35,234 nucleotides of DNA. It comes from Alistipes sp. GTDB taxonomy: Bacteria; Bacteroidota; Bacteroidia; Bacteroidales; Rikenellaceae. The notes beneath the pieces are model-generated. The model searched no databases. It was not told the DNA's origin and was given only the letters and a program-made list of their open reading frames with translations. The stretch lies in the NCBI GenBank assembly GCA_017465605.1, contig JAFTVW010000043.1, positions 1-35,234 of the forward strand, given 5' to 3'. Of the stretch, positions 8,007-16,464 are shown piece after piece. Position 1 is the first letter of the stretch. Every line of letters starts with the position of its first letter. The position numbers were made by a program, and so were the translations under genes.

Positions 8007-8912
8007 ATGATTAAGCATTTGGACGAAATCGTAGCAGCTGCTGTTGCTCGTGGCAAGAAACGCATTGCGGTTGCATACGGACAGGACACTCACACTATCG
8101 AGGCTGTGTATAACGCTTGGAAAGAGGGTTTGGTAGAGGCTACATTGTATGGTGACAAGGCCACCATCGAGGCTGCTTGTGCCGAGCTCAATATCGATTC
8201 AAACATTTTCAACATCGTACACGAGCCAAGCGACGTGAACTGCGTAAGAATGGCCGTAGCGGCTGTAACAGCAGGCGATGCTGATGTATTGATGAAGGGT
8301 TTGGTTTCAACAGATAAGTATATGCGCGGTATCCTGAACAAGGAGGCTGGTTTGTTCCCTCCAAAGGGTGTATTGAGCCACGTTGCAGTTATCGAGCTTC
8401 CAGGCCGCGACAAGTTGCTTTCAATTTCTGACGTTGCCGTTATCCCTGCTCCTGATTTCAAGCAGAAACAGAAGCTCATCGGTTATTTGGCACAGACTGC
8501 CAAGATTCTTGGCATTGAGGTTCCAAAGATTGCCTGCATTTCAGCTTCTGAGCAAGTATTGCCTTCTGTACCATCATCTACCGAGGGTGCTATCTTGGCG
8601 AAGATGGCCGATCGTGGTCAGTTGGGTAAGGTTATCGTTGACGGCCCATTGTCGTTGGACGTAGCTCTTTACAAGGAGGTTGCTGAGCATAAGAAGGTTA
8701 CAGGTTCAAGCGTAGCTGGTGAACCCGATTGCTTGCTCTTCCCCAACATTGAGTCTGCTAACGTATTCTTCAAGGCTGCTACTCACATCGGCGGCTCGGA
8801 GTTGGCTGCAATGGTTATGGGTACAAAGGTTCCTTGTGTCCTCACATCGCGTGGTGACTCAGCCCTTACGAAGAAGTACTCAATTGCATTGGCTTGCTTG
8901 GCAGCACGTTAA
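8007..8912 (+). CDS. ptb: Phosphate butyryltransferase-type phosphate acyltransferase
   Basis: The 301-residue product belongs to the Pta/Ptb fold and is the right length for Ptb. These enzymes exchange CoA for phosphate on short acyl-CoAs. Conserved stretches include DVLMKGLVST near residue 92, the SHVAV and SDVAVIPAPD region, SEQVLPSVPSSTEGA, IVDGPLSLDVAL near 210-220, and the CLLFPNIESANVFFK segment. The following gene encodes butyrate kinase, which supports butyryl or branched-chain acyl substrates. The neighbouring acetate kinase leaves acetyl-CoA possible. It starts 49 bp after ackA and ends 64 bp before buk, with no terminator between, so co-transcription is likely. Confidence 0.92.
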   Translation: MIKHLDEIVAAAVARGKKRIAVAYGQDTHTIEAVYNAWKEGLVEATLYGDKATIEAACAELNIDSNIFNIVHEPSDVNCVRMAVAAVTAGDADVLMKGLVSTDKYMRGILNKEAGLFPPKGVLSHVAVIELPGRDKLLSISDVAVIPAPDFKQKQKLIGYLAQTAKILGIEVPKIACISASEQVLPSVPSSTEGAILAKMADRGQLGKVIVDGPLSLDVALYKEVAEHKKVTGSSVAGEPDCLLFPNIESANVFFKAATHIGGSELAAMVMGTKVPCVLTSRGDSALTKKYSIALACLAAR

Positions 8913-8976
8913 TCTGGAAAGATTATTCCATTTACAAGCAAGTTAATACATTAAAAACTATTAAAAACAACCGCAA

Positions 8977-10119
8977 ATGAGAATTAAATTCACTCCAAGT
9001 ATCAACTGCCAGATGCAGGATTGCGAACCGATATCGTTTCAAGGCGCACAGTCGAACAGTTTTAGAGTCCTTGTTATCAACACAGGCTCGACATCTACAA
9101 AGATAGCTGTTTATCAAGACGATGAGCCTATAATTGAGCAGACCCTCGCTCATTCGACCGAGGAGTTGTCGCGTTTTGGCAATGTAGTTGAACAATTGGA
9201 GTGGCGTCAGCAAATAATTCTCGATAACCTTGCGGCGGAAAATATTGCGATGGATTCCCTCTCGGCTGTAATTGGCCGAGGGGGTCTGTTGCGTCCCGTC
9301 AAAAGCGGAGTTTATAGGGTCAATCAGAAGATGATTGACGAACTGCATTGTTGTACGCCGCAGCACGCATCGAATCTGAGTGCGATTATTGCGGCCAGCA
9401 TTGCCGACAAATGTCAAATCTCGGCATATATTGCCGACCCGATTGTAGTTGACGAGCGAGCCGAAGTAGCAAAGATATGTGGCATCAAGCAGATTCGTTC
9501 ACGTTGCATATTCCACGCCCTGAATCAAAAGGCGACTGCTAGAATCTACGCCGATGAAATTGGCGAGTGCTACGAAAATCTGAATCTTGTGGTGGCGCAT
9601 ATGGGCGGAGGTATTTCGGTTGCTGCACACGAGAAGGGTGTGGTGGTAGATGTAAACAACGCGCTTGATGGCGAGGGGCCCATTGCTCCCGAAAGAGCTG
9701 GTACGCTTCCAGCAGGGGCATTGGTTGATATGTGTTTTTCGGGTGAATATACCCACCAGCAGATAAATTCAATGATAGTAGGCAAAGCAGGTCTGGTATC
9801 ATTGACAGGCTGCAATTCAGTAAAAGAGCTATGCGACAAGGCGCAAGCGGGTGATGCTGAGGCTGAGATGGCTATCGAGGCGATGTGCTACACCACTGCC
9901 AAGCAGATTGGCGCAATGGCCACCGTACTAAAAGGTAATGTAGATGCGATCCTCCTTACGGGAGGAATCACCAACAGCAAATTCATAGTCGAACAAGTAA
10001 GTGGTTACTGCCGCTATATAGCTCCTATCAGAGTATATCCGGGAGAGAATGAGTTGATGGCACTTGCGATGAATGCAATGAGAGTATTGCGAGGTCAGAC
10101 TCAGGCACAAGACTACTAA
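8977..10119 (+). CDS. buk: Butyrate kinase
   Basis: Butyrate kinase makes ATP from butyryl (or isobutyryl/isovaleryl) phosphate. It is an ASKHA-fold kinase related to AckA. Visible motifs are VLVINTGSTSTKIAVY (31-46), the GRGGLLRPVKSGVY loop, HMGGGISVAAH, the DALDGEGP-like NNALDGEGPIAPERAG, and ILLTGGITNS near the C-terminus. The protein is 380 residues, roughly 25 longer than usual, because about 28 residues precede the first beta strand. An internal ATG at 9013 (MQDCEP) could be the true start, but still leaves about 18 extra residues. It forms a fermentation module with ptb and ackA. Confidence 0.94.
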   Translation: MRIKFTPSINCQMQDCEPISFQGAQSNSFRVLVINTGSTSTKIAVYQDDEPIIEQTLAHSTEELSRFGNVVEQLEWRQQIILDNLAAENIAMDSLSAVIGRGGLLRPVKSGVYRVNQKMIDELHCCTPQHASNLSAIIAASIADKCQISAYIADPIVVDERAEVAKICGIKQIRSRCIFHALNQKATARIYADEIGECYENLNLVVAHMGGGISVAAHEKGVVVDVNNALDGEGPIAPERAGTLPAGALVDMCFSGEYTHQQINSMIVGKAGLVSLTGCNSVKELCDKAQAGDAEAEMAIEAMCYTTAKQIGAMATVLKGNVDAILLTGGITNSKFIVEQVSGYCRYIAPIRVYPGENELMALAMNAMRVLRGQTQAQDY

Positions 10120-10145
10120 TCACAGCAAAAACGACTAATCAATAT

Positions 10146-10568
10146 ATGAAAAAGATACTTATTCTTAATGGCCCAAACCTCAATCTGCAAGGCAAACGTG
10201 ATGTGGAGGTTTACGGCACAACCACTTTCGAGGAGTACACAGCATCACTGGCTGAGCGATATGCAGACAGAGTGGAGTTTGATTACTTCCAGTCGAATAT
10301 CGAAGGAGAATTGATAAATGCCGTACATCAAAGCGTAGGTCGCTACGACGGCATCGTGCTGAACGCAGGAGGTTACACACATACATCGGTAGCTCTGCGT
10401 GATGCTATCTCGGCAGTCTCGACACCCGTTGTAGAGGTTCACATCTCATCAATTCTCGCACGCGAGGAGTTCCGCCATATATCAATGATTGCACCCGTAG
10501 CCAAAGGTTCGATTATGGGATTTGGTCTCGACTCATATCGCTTGGGAGTAGAGGCATTGATTGGGTAG
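10146..10568 (+). CDS. aroQ: 3-Dehydroquinate dehydratase, type II
   Basis: The enzyme catalyses the third step of the shikimate pathway, 3-dehydroquinate to 3-dehydroshikimate. The 140-residue protein is the usual size and begins with ILNGPNLNLQGKR, the family signature, followed by the catalytic-loop Tyr23 in EVYG. Later blocks are IEGELI, LNAGGYTHTSVALRDAI with the catalytic His, EVHISSILAREEFRH, and PVAKGSIMGFG. It starts 26 bp after buk and is followed closely by the flippase gene, so it is probably in the same transcript. The link to the fermentation genes appears positional rather than metabolic. Confidence 0.96.
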   Translation: MKKILILNGPNLNLQGKRDVEVYGTTTFEEYTASLAERYADRVEFDYFQSNIEGELINAVHQSVGRYDGIVLNAGGYTHTSVALRDAISAVSTPVVEVHISSILAREEFRHISMIAPVAKGSIMGFGLDSYRLGVEALIG

Positions 10569-10614
10569 TGATGCTGGCCAAAAATCTGACAACATAGAAT
10601 ACCACCATATCACA

Positions 10615-12072
10615 ATGGCAAAAGAGCAACAGTTGCGTGAGCGAGTCGCTTCGGGCGTAGCTTGGAGCATAGGCGAGAAGGTTGGCTCGGCGTTGATGCA
10701 GATAGCCGTTAGCATCATCGTCGCCAATGCGCTTATGCCTATGGATATGGGTATTATGGCTATCCTGACCGTATTTACAGCATTGGCTCAGGTGGTAGTA
10801 GATAGCGGATTCTCGCAGATGCTCATTCGCAAGGCATCACCTACGGAGGGTGATTTCCGCTCGGTGTTTCTCTTCAACATCATCACCGCGTTTGCTCTAT
10901 ACGCAATTTTCACCGCCTGCTCACCACTCTTGGCACGATTCTATGGCTGGCCCATACTTGCGAAGATTGCACCCGTATTATTTCTGATAATCCCACTCAA
11001 CGCGGTGTGCGTAATTCAGAATACAATAATGGTGAGGGAGTTCCGTTTTGCCAGCCTCTCAACCATCATCTTTATAGCAGCTCTCATCAGCGGAATCATA
11101 GCCGTTGCAATGGCATTGAACGGTTGCGGAGTGTGGAGTTTGGTAGGACAGAGAGTGAGCCAAATGGTCGTAAAAGCTGTGTTGCTGTGGTGGACAAGCA
11201 GTTGGCGACCTAAGGCTAAGTGTAACGATTCCTCGTTCCGAGAGATGATTCCATACAGTATGCGACTGATGGCCACCGACCTTATCACTTCGCTATACAA
11301 CAATATATCGCAACTATTCATCGGAAGAATCTACTCTGCCGATGCCCTCGGCTTCTTTAATCAAGCCCAGAAATTAAAAGATATGCCTGTCACCTCGACT
11401 ATGCAGTCGATTCAGAGCGTTACGTTCCCTGCGCTTGCAAAGATTAACGATAACGAAAATAAATTCATCGACAGCTACCGCCGAGTAGTAATGCTGACGG
11501 CATACATCATCTTCCCAATTATGATGGGTCTTATCTCGACGGCTGATGATATATATACTCTGCTACTTAAACCCCAATGGCACCCAGCCGTACCATATTT
11601 CAAGACACTATGCCTTGTGGGATTGTTCTACCCAATAGCTGCGGTGTCGTACAATGTGCTAAAAGTTAGGAGCAACGGAGCCATAATTCTCCGCTTGGAG
11701 ATTCTTAAAAAGGTGATTATGACACTTATTCTCGTGGTCACCATTCCACAGAGTGTGATGGCAATTGCTTGGGGATTGGTCGTAGTAGCGGCCTGCGAGA
11801 TGATTCTAAATTATGTGGCCTCACGACGCTATGCGTTGCTCTCGGTATGGGATTTTGTGCGTACAATCCTACCTATTGCCATAGTAACGGGAGTGATGTA
11901 TTTAACGATTATGTTTGAGACCGAGTGGTTAGCCGAGTGGAGTGTGGGTGCACGCCTTGCAATAAAAATCCTAACGGGCGTAGTGGTCTATGCATCAGTA
12001 TCGGCAGTAATGCGAATGGAGGCATTCGCCGAATCCCTAACCATCGCCCGACAATTCCTTAACCGCAAATAG
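10615..12072 (+). CDS. MOP-superfamily polysaccharide/lipid flippase
   Basis: A 485-residue, strongly hydrophobic protein with about 12-14 membrane segments and the N-terminal pattern of Wzx/WzxC-type flippases (RVASGVAWSIGEKVGSALMQ, then ALMPMDMGIMA). The mid-protein SRIYSADALGFFNQAQKLKDMPV-like region (here beginning GRIYSADALG) is also typical of lipopolysaccharide biosynthesis flippases. It probably moves an undecaprenyl-linked saccharide across the inner membrane. No glycosyltransferases are nearby, so the substrate cannot be inferred. I chose the ATG at 10615; the frame can be opened upstream at a TTG at 10561 inside aroQ, but those residues do not resemble the family. Confidence 0.88.
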   Translation: MAKEQQLRERVASGVAWSIGEKVGSALMQIAVSIIVANALMPMDMGIMAILTVFTALAQVVVDSGFSQMLIRKASPTEGDFRSVFLFNIITAFALYAIFTACSPLLARFYGWPILAKIAPVLFLIIPLNAVCVIQNTIMVREFRFASLSTIIFIAALISGIIAVAMALNGCGVWSLVGQRVSQMVVKAVLLWWTSSWRPKAKCNDSSFREMIPYSMRLMATDLITSLYNNISQLFIGRIYSADALGFFNQAQKLKDMPVTSTMQSIQSVTFPALAKINDNENKFIDSYRRVVMLTAYIIFPIMMGLISTADDIYTLLLKPQWHPAVPYFKTLCLVGLFYPIAAVSYNVLKVRSNGAIILRLEILKKVIMTLILVVTIPQSVMAIAWGLVVVAACEMILNYVASRRYALLSVWDFVRTILPIAIVTGVMYLTIMFETEWLAEWSVGARLAIKILTGVVVYASVSAVMRMEAFAESLTIARQFLNRK

Positions 12073-12092
12073 TCATCTTTCCTCTGGAATTC

Positions 12093-12137
12093 AAAATTGA
12101 AAAAAGTGGTTGTCCAACAAGTTTGTCGGACAACCAC
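12093..12137 (-). terminator. Palindromic terminator between convergent genes
   Basis: GTGGTTGTCC at 12106-12115 pairs with GGACAACCAC at 12128-12137. The loop can pair further over ACAA/TTGT. On the minus strand the hairpin is followed by six T and an AT-rich tail, so it should end the superoxide reductase transcript. It may also stop the flippase transcript from the other side. The same 32 bases occur exactly at 35095-35126. Confidence 0.8.
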
Positions 12138-12202
12138 TTCTCTTTAATGCTGATACCAAAGATACCAGCTTAGACAATTTGCTATTTGAATTATCTTCGA
12201 CC

Positions 12203-12577
12203 CTACATCTCTGTTTTCCAAAGACCGTGCAGATTACAATATTCATAAACTGCAATCGGTTTGCTTTGGCAAGTGCAGACAACTGCTTCGGGCTTATCCT
12301 TCAAGTTTATGCGAACACCACCCTTCTCGGTCTCCACATATATAAAAGCGATGTGATGTTCGGGGGTCATTGGGTGCTCCACACTACCAACCTTCACTCG
12401 AATCTGGCCCTCGCCAAGATTCTCAACCACAGGAACGTGTTTCTCACCACTCGCATCAACCGTATTGGGGATTAACTCCTCCATCTGCTCACCGCAGCAA
12501 ACAACCGATACTCCTGAATCTACTACCTTTTCAATTACATTGCCGCAATGACGGCACTTATAAAACTTTGTTGCCAT
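12203..12577 (-). CDS. Superoxide reductase (desulfoferrodoxin, class I)
   Basis: It reduces superoxide to hydrogen peroxide in the cytoplasm without making oxygen, an anaerobe's defence. The 124-residue protein has both metal sites of the two-iron class. The desulforedoxin centre is Cys8, Cys11, Cys27 and Cys28. The catalytic neelaredoxin centre has Glu45 and Lys46 in GEKH, His47, His68, His74, Cys114 and His117 (CNLHG). All ligands are intact. Two more cysteines (CTC at 101-103) are also present. It is last in a run of three minus-strand genes with a NifX-like protein 42 bp upstream and ferritin beyond, which supports an iron and oxidative-stress role. Confidence 0.96.
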   Translation of the reverse strand: MATKFYKCRHCGNVIEKVVDSGVSVVCCGEQMEELIPNTVDASGEKHVPVVENLGEGQIRVKVGSVEHPMTPEHHIAFIYVETEKGGVRINLKDKPEAVVCTCQSKPIAVYEYCNLHGLWKTEM

Positions 12578-12619
12578 AATAATATTTTTAGGATAAAACC
12601 ATAAATCAACAAAAACGCA

Positions 12620-12985
12620 TTAATGCCCAGCGCACTGATGGTCGCCAGCGTGCCCTGCACAACCCCGACCCGAATCGAGAATAAATCCTGCCAAATAGCC
12701 CGAAACAACCGCATCAATGTCACCCATACAACCTCTTACAACTTTAATGCCGCACGATTCGAGTTTGTTTTTAGCACCTTCGCCCATATTGCCAGCAAGC
12801 ATCACTTCGACGCCCATCTTCTGCAAGTCAAATGCAACACCCGACTTGCACCCGCAACCTTGCGGTGATGGTAACTCCTCGCGACTGACAACCTTCTTAT
12901 CCTCTATGGTATAGATTGTATAGTGGTCACAATGGCCAAAATGGTCGTCGATACGGCCTTCGCGTGTAGGAACTGCAATTTTCAT
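12620..12985 (-). CDS. NifX/NifB-type dinitrogenase iron-molybdenum cofactor domain protein
   Basis: A single-domain protein of 121 residues. It starts MKIAVPT and contains the family landmarks DDHFGHCDHYTIY and VEVMLAGNMGEGAKNKLESCGI. The C-terminus is Cys/His/Gly-rich (GRGCAGHAGDHQCAGH), suggesting metal binding. No other nif genes are present, so it is not evidence of nitrogen fixation; stand-alone members are common in anaerobes and their role is poorly defined. I start at the ATG at 12985 rather than four codons earlier, because the conserved strand begins at once. It lies between ferritin and superoxide reductase genes, which suggests iron or iron-sulfur handling (inference). Confidence 0.9.
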   Translation of the reverse strand: MKIAVPTREGRIDDHFGHCDHYTIYTIEDKKVVSREELPSPQGCGCKSGVAFDLQKMGVEVMLAGNMGEGAKNKLESCGIKVVRGCMGDIDAVVSGYLAGFILDSGRGCAGHAGDHQCAGH

Positions 12986-13007
12986 CGTATTATACATTTT
13001 AGAATGT

Positions 13008-13042
13008 GCAGAGCACCTATACTGTGCTAAGAAATACTCTGC
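13008..13042 (-). promoter_or_regulatory. Alternative hairpins between ferritin and the NifX-like gene
   Basis: GCAGAG at 13008-13013 can pair with CTCTGC at 13037-13042. AGCAC at 13012-13016 can pair with GTGCT at 13024-13028. The two stems share bases 13012-13013, so the full forms compete. No T-run follows. It could be a weak terminator or processing site after ferritin; evidence is only the pairing. Confidence 0.35.
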
Positions 13043-13089
13043 CTAAATTATTTACTATTTTACAAACGTGACTCTGAAATCACACTTTG

Positions 13090-13614
13090 TTACTCCTCCG
13101 ATGTTGCCAATGGCGAAGCCTGAGTATATACACGTGAAGCCAACTCTTTATCAAGTTGGTACATTCCATACTTGTTACCCTCGACTGCTTCAACTGCAAA
13201 AATCATATCGCGAGCTGACTCTTCCTCTTCGACCTGCTCGTTGATAAACCACACAAGCATATTTGAAGATGCAAAATCCTTATCCTCGGCAGCAATAGCA
13301 GCCAAATTATTGATAAGGCTTGTAACCACCTTCTCGTGACGAAGAGTCTCCTCGTACATCTCCAATACTGAACTCCACTCGGTACGAACCTCAGCGATTG
13401 GCTTCAACGTCACCTTACAGTCGCGCGAATTGAGATAGTTCATCAAAATATGAGCGTGGTCCTGCTCCTCTAACCACTGTACATAGAACCAATTAGCAAC
13501 ACCTTTATACCCCTTAGACTCGGCGTCCATCGACATTGCCAAATATAGGTATGCCGACCACAACTCGGCATTAATCTGCTCATTAATAGCAGCGTGTAAT
13601 TTTTCACTCAACAT
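13090..13614 (-). CDS. ftnA: Ferritin (FtnA type)
   Basis: Ferritin oxidises ferrous iron and stores it in a 24-subunit shell in the cytoplasm. The 174-residue protein is a non-heme ferritin whose ferroxidase ligands fall at the same numbers as in E. coli FtnA: Glu17, Glu50, His53, Glu94, Gln127 and Glu130. The four-helix core is complete and the short tail is ordinary. The start at 13614 matches the family (MLSEKLHAAINEQ). A -7 box lies about 47 bp upstream. Its two downstream same-strand neighbours are the NifX-like protein and superoxide reductase, so the three may respond together to iron or oxygen. Confidence 0.97.
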   Translation of the reverse strand: MLSEKLHAAINEQINAELWSAYLYLAMSMDAESKGYKGVANWFYVQWLEEQDHAHILMNYLNSRDCKVTLKPIAEVRTEWSSVLEMYEETLRHEKVVTSLINNLAAIAAEDKDFASSNMLVWFINEQVEEEESARDMIFAVEAVEGNKYGMYQLDKELASRVYTQASPLATSEE

Positions 13615-13660
13615 AGTTCTCAGTATTTTAGATTAATAATATTCTTTGTTTGTCTCTATG

Positions 13661-13668
13661 CAAATATA
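13661..13668 (-). promoter_or_regulatory. -7 box for ferritin
   Basis: The minus strand reads TATATTTG, matching TAnnTTTG, 47 bp upstream of the ferritin start. The -33 element is not clear. Confidence 0.45.
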
Positions 13669-13802
13669 ATACTTAAATTGCTTGCTTGACACCTTAAACA
13701 AATCAATAATTTTTATAACAACATAATCGTTTCTTATAAACACGATTGTTTGTTCAGGAAATGAGCGGCACACAAAACAATTCCACTCCGCTATTTGGCT
13801 TA

Positions 13803-15023
13803 CTACTCCTTCACCCCTGCCAAGCGGTCTGTAACGGCTGCGCAGGCGGCATCGCCCGTAATGTTAAGCACCGTACGAATCATATCGAAGATTCTATCAA
13901 GCGCATACAACATTGGCAATCCTTCGATGGGGATTCCCGCAGCTACCAATACCGCAACAACCATAAGTGTCGGCCCGGGGACACCTGCTTGTCCCACGCT
14001 ACCGAGCGAAGCGGTGATGGTAATGGCCACATACTGAGCCATCGAGAGTTCAAGGCCATAGAATTGGGCGAAAAACAGAGCCACCAAAGTATAGTAGATG
14101 GCGTTGCCCGTCATATTGATTGTCGCTCCAAGCGGCACAACAAATCCAGAGGTCTGCTTCGATATGCGCATTTGGTCGCAAGCACTCAGCGTTACGGGTA
14201 GAGTAGCCATCGACGAAGCTGTCGAAAAAGCAATTATCTGAGGCCGCATCATTGCTCGGAAGAACTCACCTATGCCCACCCTTGAAAAGAGTGCCAACAA
14301 CGCAGGATAGACAATCAACCCCATTATAAACACAGCCAGCAAGTTGACCCACAACAGATTCGCCACTTTGAGCAAAATATCGAATCCAAACGTGCCCGTA
14401 GCCTCGGCCATAAGACCAAACACTCCGACAGGAGCTACCAACATAACCTTGCCAATACACCATATCAGAGCCTCCAACAGATAGTTCAGACCATTGATAA
14501 CCTTCTCGCGCTTGTGCGGCTCGATGGAAGCTATTCCAAAACCGAGCAGCAAGCCAAACACAATTATCTGCAAGATATTTCCCTCGGCAAATGCCTGAAT
14601 CGGATTGGTGGGAATCATTCCAATCACAATCCCCCAAAACGACATCTCAGGCTCTTCGTAATTAGCCGACGACGCTTGGGCCATAATTGCCCCCACGCTA
14701 TCGGCCGTAAGACCAGCTCCGGGCTTGAAAATAAGGCCTGCCGCAATGGCTATCCAAATCGACACAACGGTAGTAACTAAGATAAAACCTATGCTGACAA
14801 AACCTATCTTGCCCGCCGAGCGGCTACCACCCAATGCCGCAGCACCCGAGATGATAGATACAGCCACAAGCGGCACTACCAACATCTTAATCAGTTGAAT
14901 AAAAAACGCTCCAAGTGGTGCAAAAACCGAGGCTTGCTCGCCCATCACCGCACCTACCACGATACCTGCCACCATAGCAACAAGTATCCAAAAACCGAGA
15001 TTCTGAAATATCTTCTTTACCAT
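13803..15023 (-). CDS. Dicarboxylate/amino acid:cation symporter (DAACS family)
   Basis: An inner-membrane symporter of 406 residues in the glutamate/aspartate/C4-dicarboxylate family, driven by Na+ or H+. Eight membrane segments and two re-entrant loops are expected. Signature stretches are MLVVPLVAVSIISG in segment 2, the serine-rich re-entrant motif seen here as STASSMATLPVT, and NMTGNAIYY where many relatives have NMDG. The NMTG variant lies in the cation- and substrate-binding motif, so specificity is uncertain between glutamate, aspartate and dicarboxylates. It is probably monocistronic. A -7 box lies about 42 bp upstream. Confidence 0.93.
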   Translation of the reverse strand: MVKKIFQNLGFWILVAMVAGIVVGAVMGEQASVFAPLGAFFIQLIKMLVVPLVAVSIISGAAALGGSRSAGKIGFVSIGFILVTTVVSIWIAIAAGLIFKPGAGLTADSVGAIMAQASSANYEEPEMSFWGIVIGMIPTNPIQAFAEGNILQIIVFGLLLGFGIASIEPHKREKVINGLNYLLEALIWCIGKVMLVAPVGVFGLMAEATGTFGFDILLKVANLLWVNLLAVFIMGLIVYPALLALFSRVGIGEFFRAMMRPQIIAFSTASSMATLPVTLSACDQMRISKQTSGFVVPLGATINMTGNAIYYTLVALFFAQFYGLELSMAQYVAITITASLGSVGQAGVPGPTLMVVAVLVAAGIPIEGLPMLYALDRIFDMIRTVLNITGDAACAAVTDRLAGVKE

Positions 15024-15064
15024 AAATCTACTTTTACAGATTAATACATATACAAATTAGTCTC

Positions 15065-15094
15065 CAAATATAGTAATATTTGAAGACTAATCAA
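15065..15094 (-). promoter_or_regulatory. Promoter for the DAACS symporter
   Basis: On the minus strand a TTG at 15094-15092 and TATATTTG at 15072-15065 are separated by 19 bp, close to the Bacteroidota consensus. The -7 box is part of a short dyad (CAAATAT, AGTA, ATATTTG). Confidence 0.5.
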
Positions 15095-15126
15095 TCATTT
15101 TGTAGAGCTTTATTGCCCCACAAGTG

Positions 15127-16254
15127 CTATTTATTGAGCGTAAAGGAGAAAATGTAGGGATTGTCATATTCCCCGACCTGCTCGAAACCTTTCCTTTCTA
15201 TAAGAAAATCTACCGACCAATAACAGAAAATCTTATCGCCCGACATTACTGCATTATGTTGGAAAAAGAATGGGTATTTTTTATCCTCAAATATTGAATC
15301 CTCACGGGTGAATATCTTTGTCTGACCTGTTTTGAGGTTGTGGCGAATTAGGTGTAAGCCTGATTTCGGATTGTCATAACCACCTTGAACCACCGCCATC
15401 GGCATCACAAAAATCTCATCTCCCCGAACTTCGATATGCTTGATATGATAGAGATACTCTTTGCGCTCCGAGACCTTATCCATCAGCTTCATTTGCGTAA
15501 GAGTTGCTATCTCCTGTTGCGTTGCGCTACCACTCAAATCAAAATCAAAAGTTATGAAAGGTGTTAAAGAACGCTCACTGAGGCGATAGACTATGTTGTC
15601 GTAGGGTCGTGCCACAAGTGGGTCGCCCTCGTACTCGCCAATAAATATCGGCGCTGGGCCACTCATTCCATACAAATCCTCGATGCTTGGCAGATGACGC
15701 ACATCAATCTCACCCGTCGTTAAATCCATACGGTTAAAATAGCAAGAGTCGGCCAGCTCGGAGTAGAGCCAAATCTTATTGCCACGAGGGCGGTCCATCT
15801 TGGTAAAGCGGCCTTTCTTGTATCGAGTTTCACCCACAAACTCGCCACTCAGTTTATAGGTGAGAATCTTACCCATATCGAGCACATATAGTTTGCCGTC
15901 GGCCACAACAACATCGCGAAGCGAAATAAACTCCTTGGGGCCGCGACCTTGATGCCCTATGCAATTGAGAAATTTACCCGTCGCTGCGTCGAACACCAAT
16001 ATCTTATTGTTTTCTTTGTCAACTACGATAAGTTTTCCATCGTCATATAGCAGTTTGGAGATATTACCTACAAGCGAAGCATCGGTTGTCTCCAACGGTA
16101 TATATCCATCGTAACTCTTCACATATTCATCAATCGACACATTTTGTTTAAGAGCTATCTTACACTTTCTGTTTTGGATTTGCGCCGAGCAACTCACAAA
16201 GCCCAAGGCCGATAAAGCCAAACAAAACAATAGAAGCAATAGAAATCGTTTCAT
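15127..16254 (-). CDS. Secreted 6-bladed beta-propeller protein
   Basis: A 375-residue protein with an N-terminal signal (about 1-22, ending GFVSCSAQ). The Cys could be a lipidation site or the signal could be cut by signal peptidase I after SAQ. The rest is made of repeating beta blades, each with a pattern like DGKLIVVDKENNKILVFDAATGKFL or GKLYVLDMGKILTYKLSGEFV. This matches the 6-bladed beta-propeller (BF2992-type, NHL-like) families common in Bacteroidota. No catalytic motif is visible and the ligand is unknown. It is expressed from the minus strand, downstream of the patatin gene but separated from it by a terminator. Confidence 0.82.
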   Translation of the reverse strand: MKRFLLLLLFCLALSALGFVSCSAQIQNRKCKIALKQNVSIDEYVKSYDGYIPLETTDASLVGNISKLLYDDGKLIVVDKENNKILVFDAATGKFLNCIGHQGRGPKEFISLRDVVVADGKLYVLDMGKILTYKLSGEFVGETRYKKGRFTKMDRPRGNKIWLYSELADSCYFNRMDLTTGEIDVRHLPSIEDLYGMSGPAPIFIGEYEGDPLVARPYDNIVYRLSERSLTPFITFDFDLSGSATQQEIATLTQMKLMDKVSERKEYLYHIKHIEVRGDEIFVMPMAVVQGGYDNPKSGLHLIRHNLKTGQTKIFTREDSIFEDKKYPFFFQHNAVMSGDKIFCYWSVDFLIERKGFEQVGEYDNPYIFSFTLNK

Positions 16255-16346
16255 ATTGAGCAGATTTTATAATTTGTTTTTATTTTTACAAAAATAATAC
16301 AATTCTACTAAATAAGCAAGTTTAGTTTCAACTTCTTCACATCTGA

Positions 16347-16386
16347 CATAAAAGAGGTTGCCAAACTATACAACGCAGGCAACCTC
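16347..16386 (-). terminator. Terminator after the patatin-like gene
   Basis: GAGGTTGCC at 16354-16362 pairs with GGCAACCTC at 16378-16386 over 9 bp. On the minus strand TTTT follows directly, 79 bp or more after the patatin stop. Confidence 0.7.
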
Positions 16387-16464
16387 AACTCTCTAAATAT
16401 TTTCAAATTTTTCGACTCCTCAAATCCCCATTCCCAAACTTATGGGTTGGGTGAAACAAGCGAT

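Noticed and set aside
12620-12985. Evidence for nitrogen fixation from the NifX-like gene
   Set aside because: No other nif gene is present and stand-alone proteins of this domain are widespread in non-fixing anaerobes.
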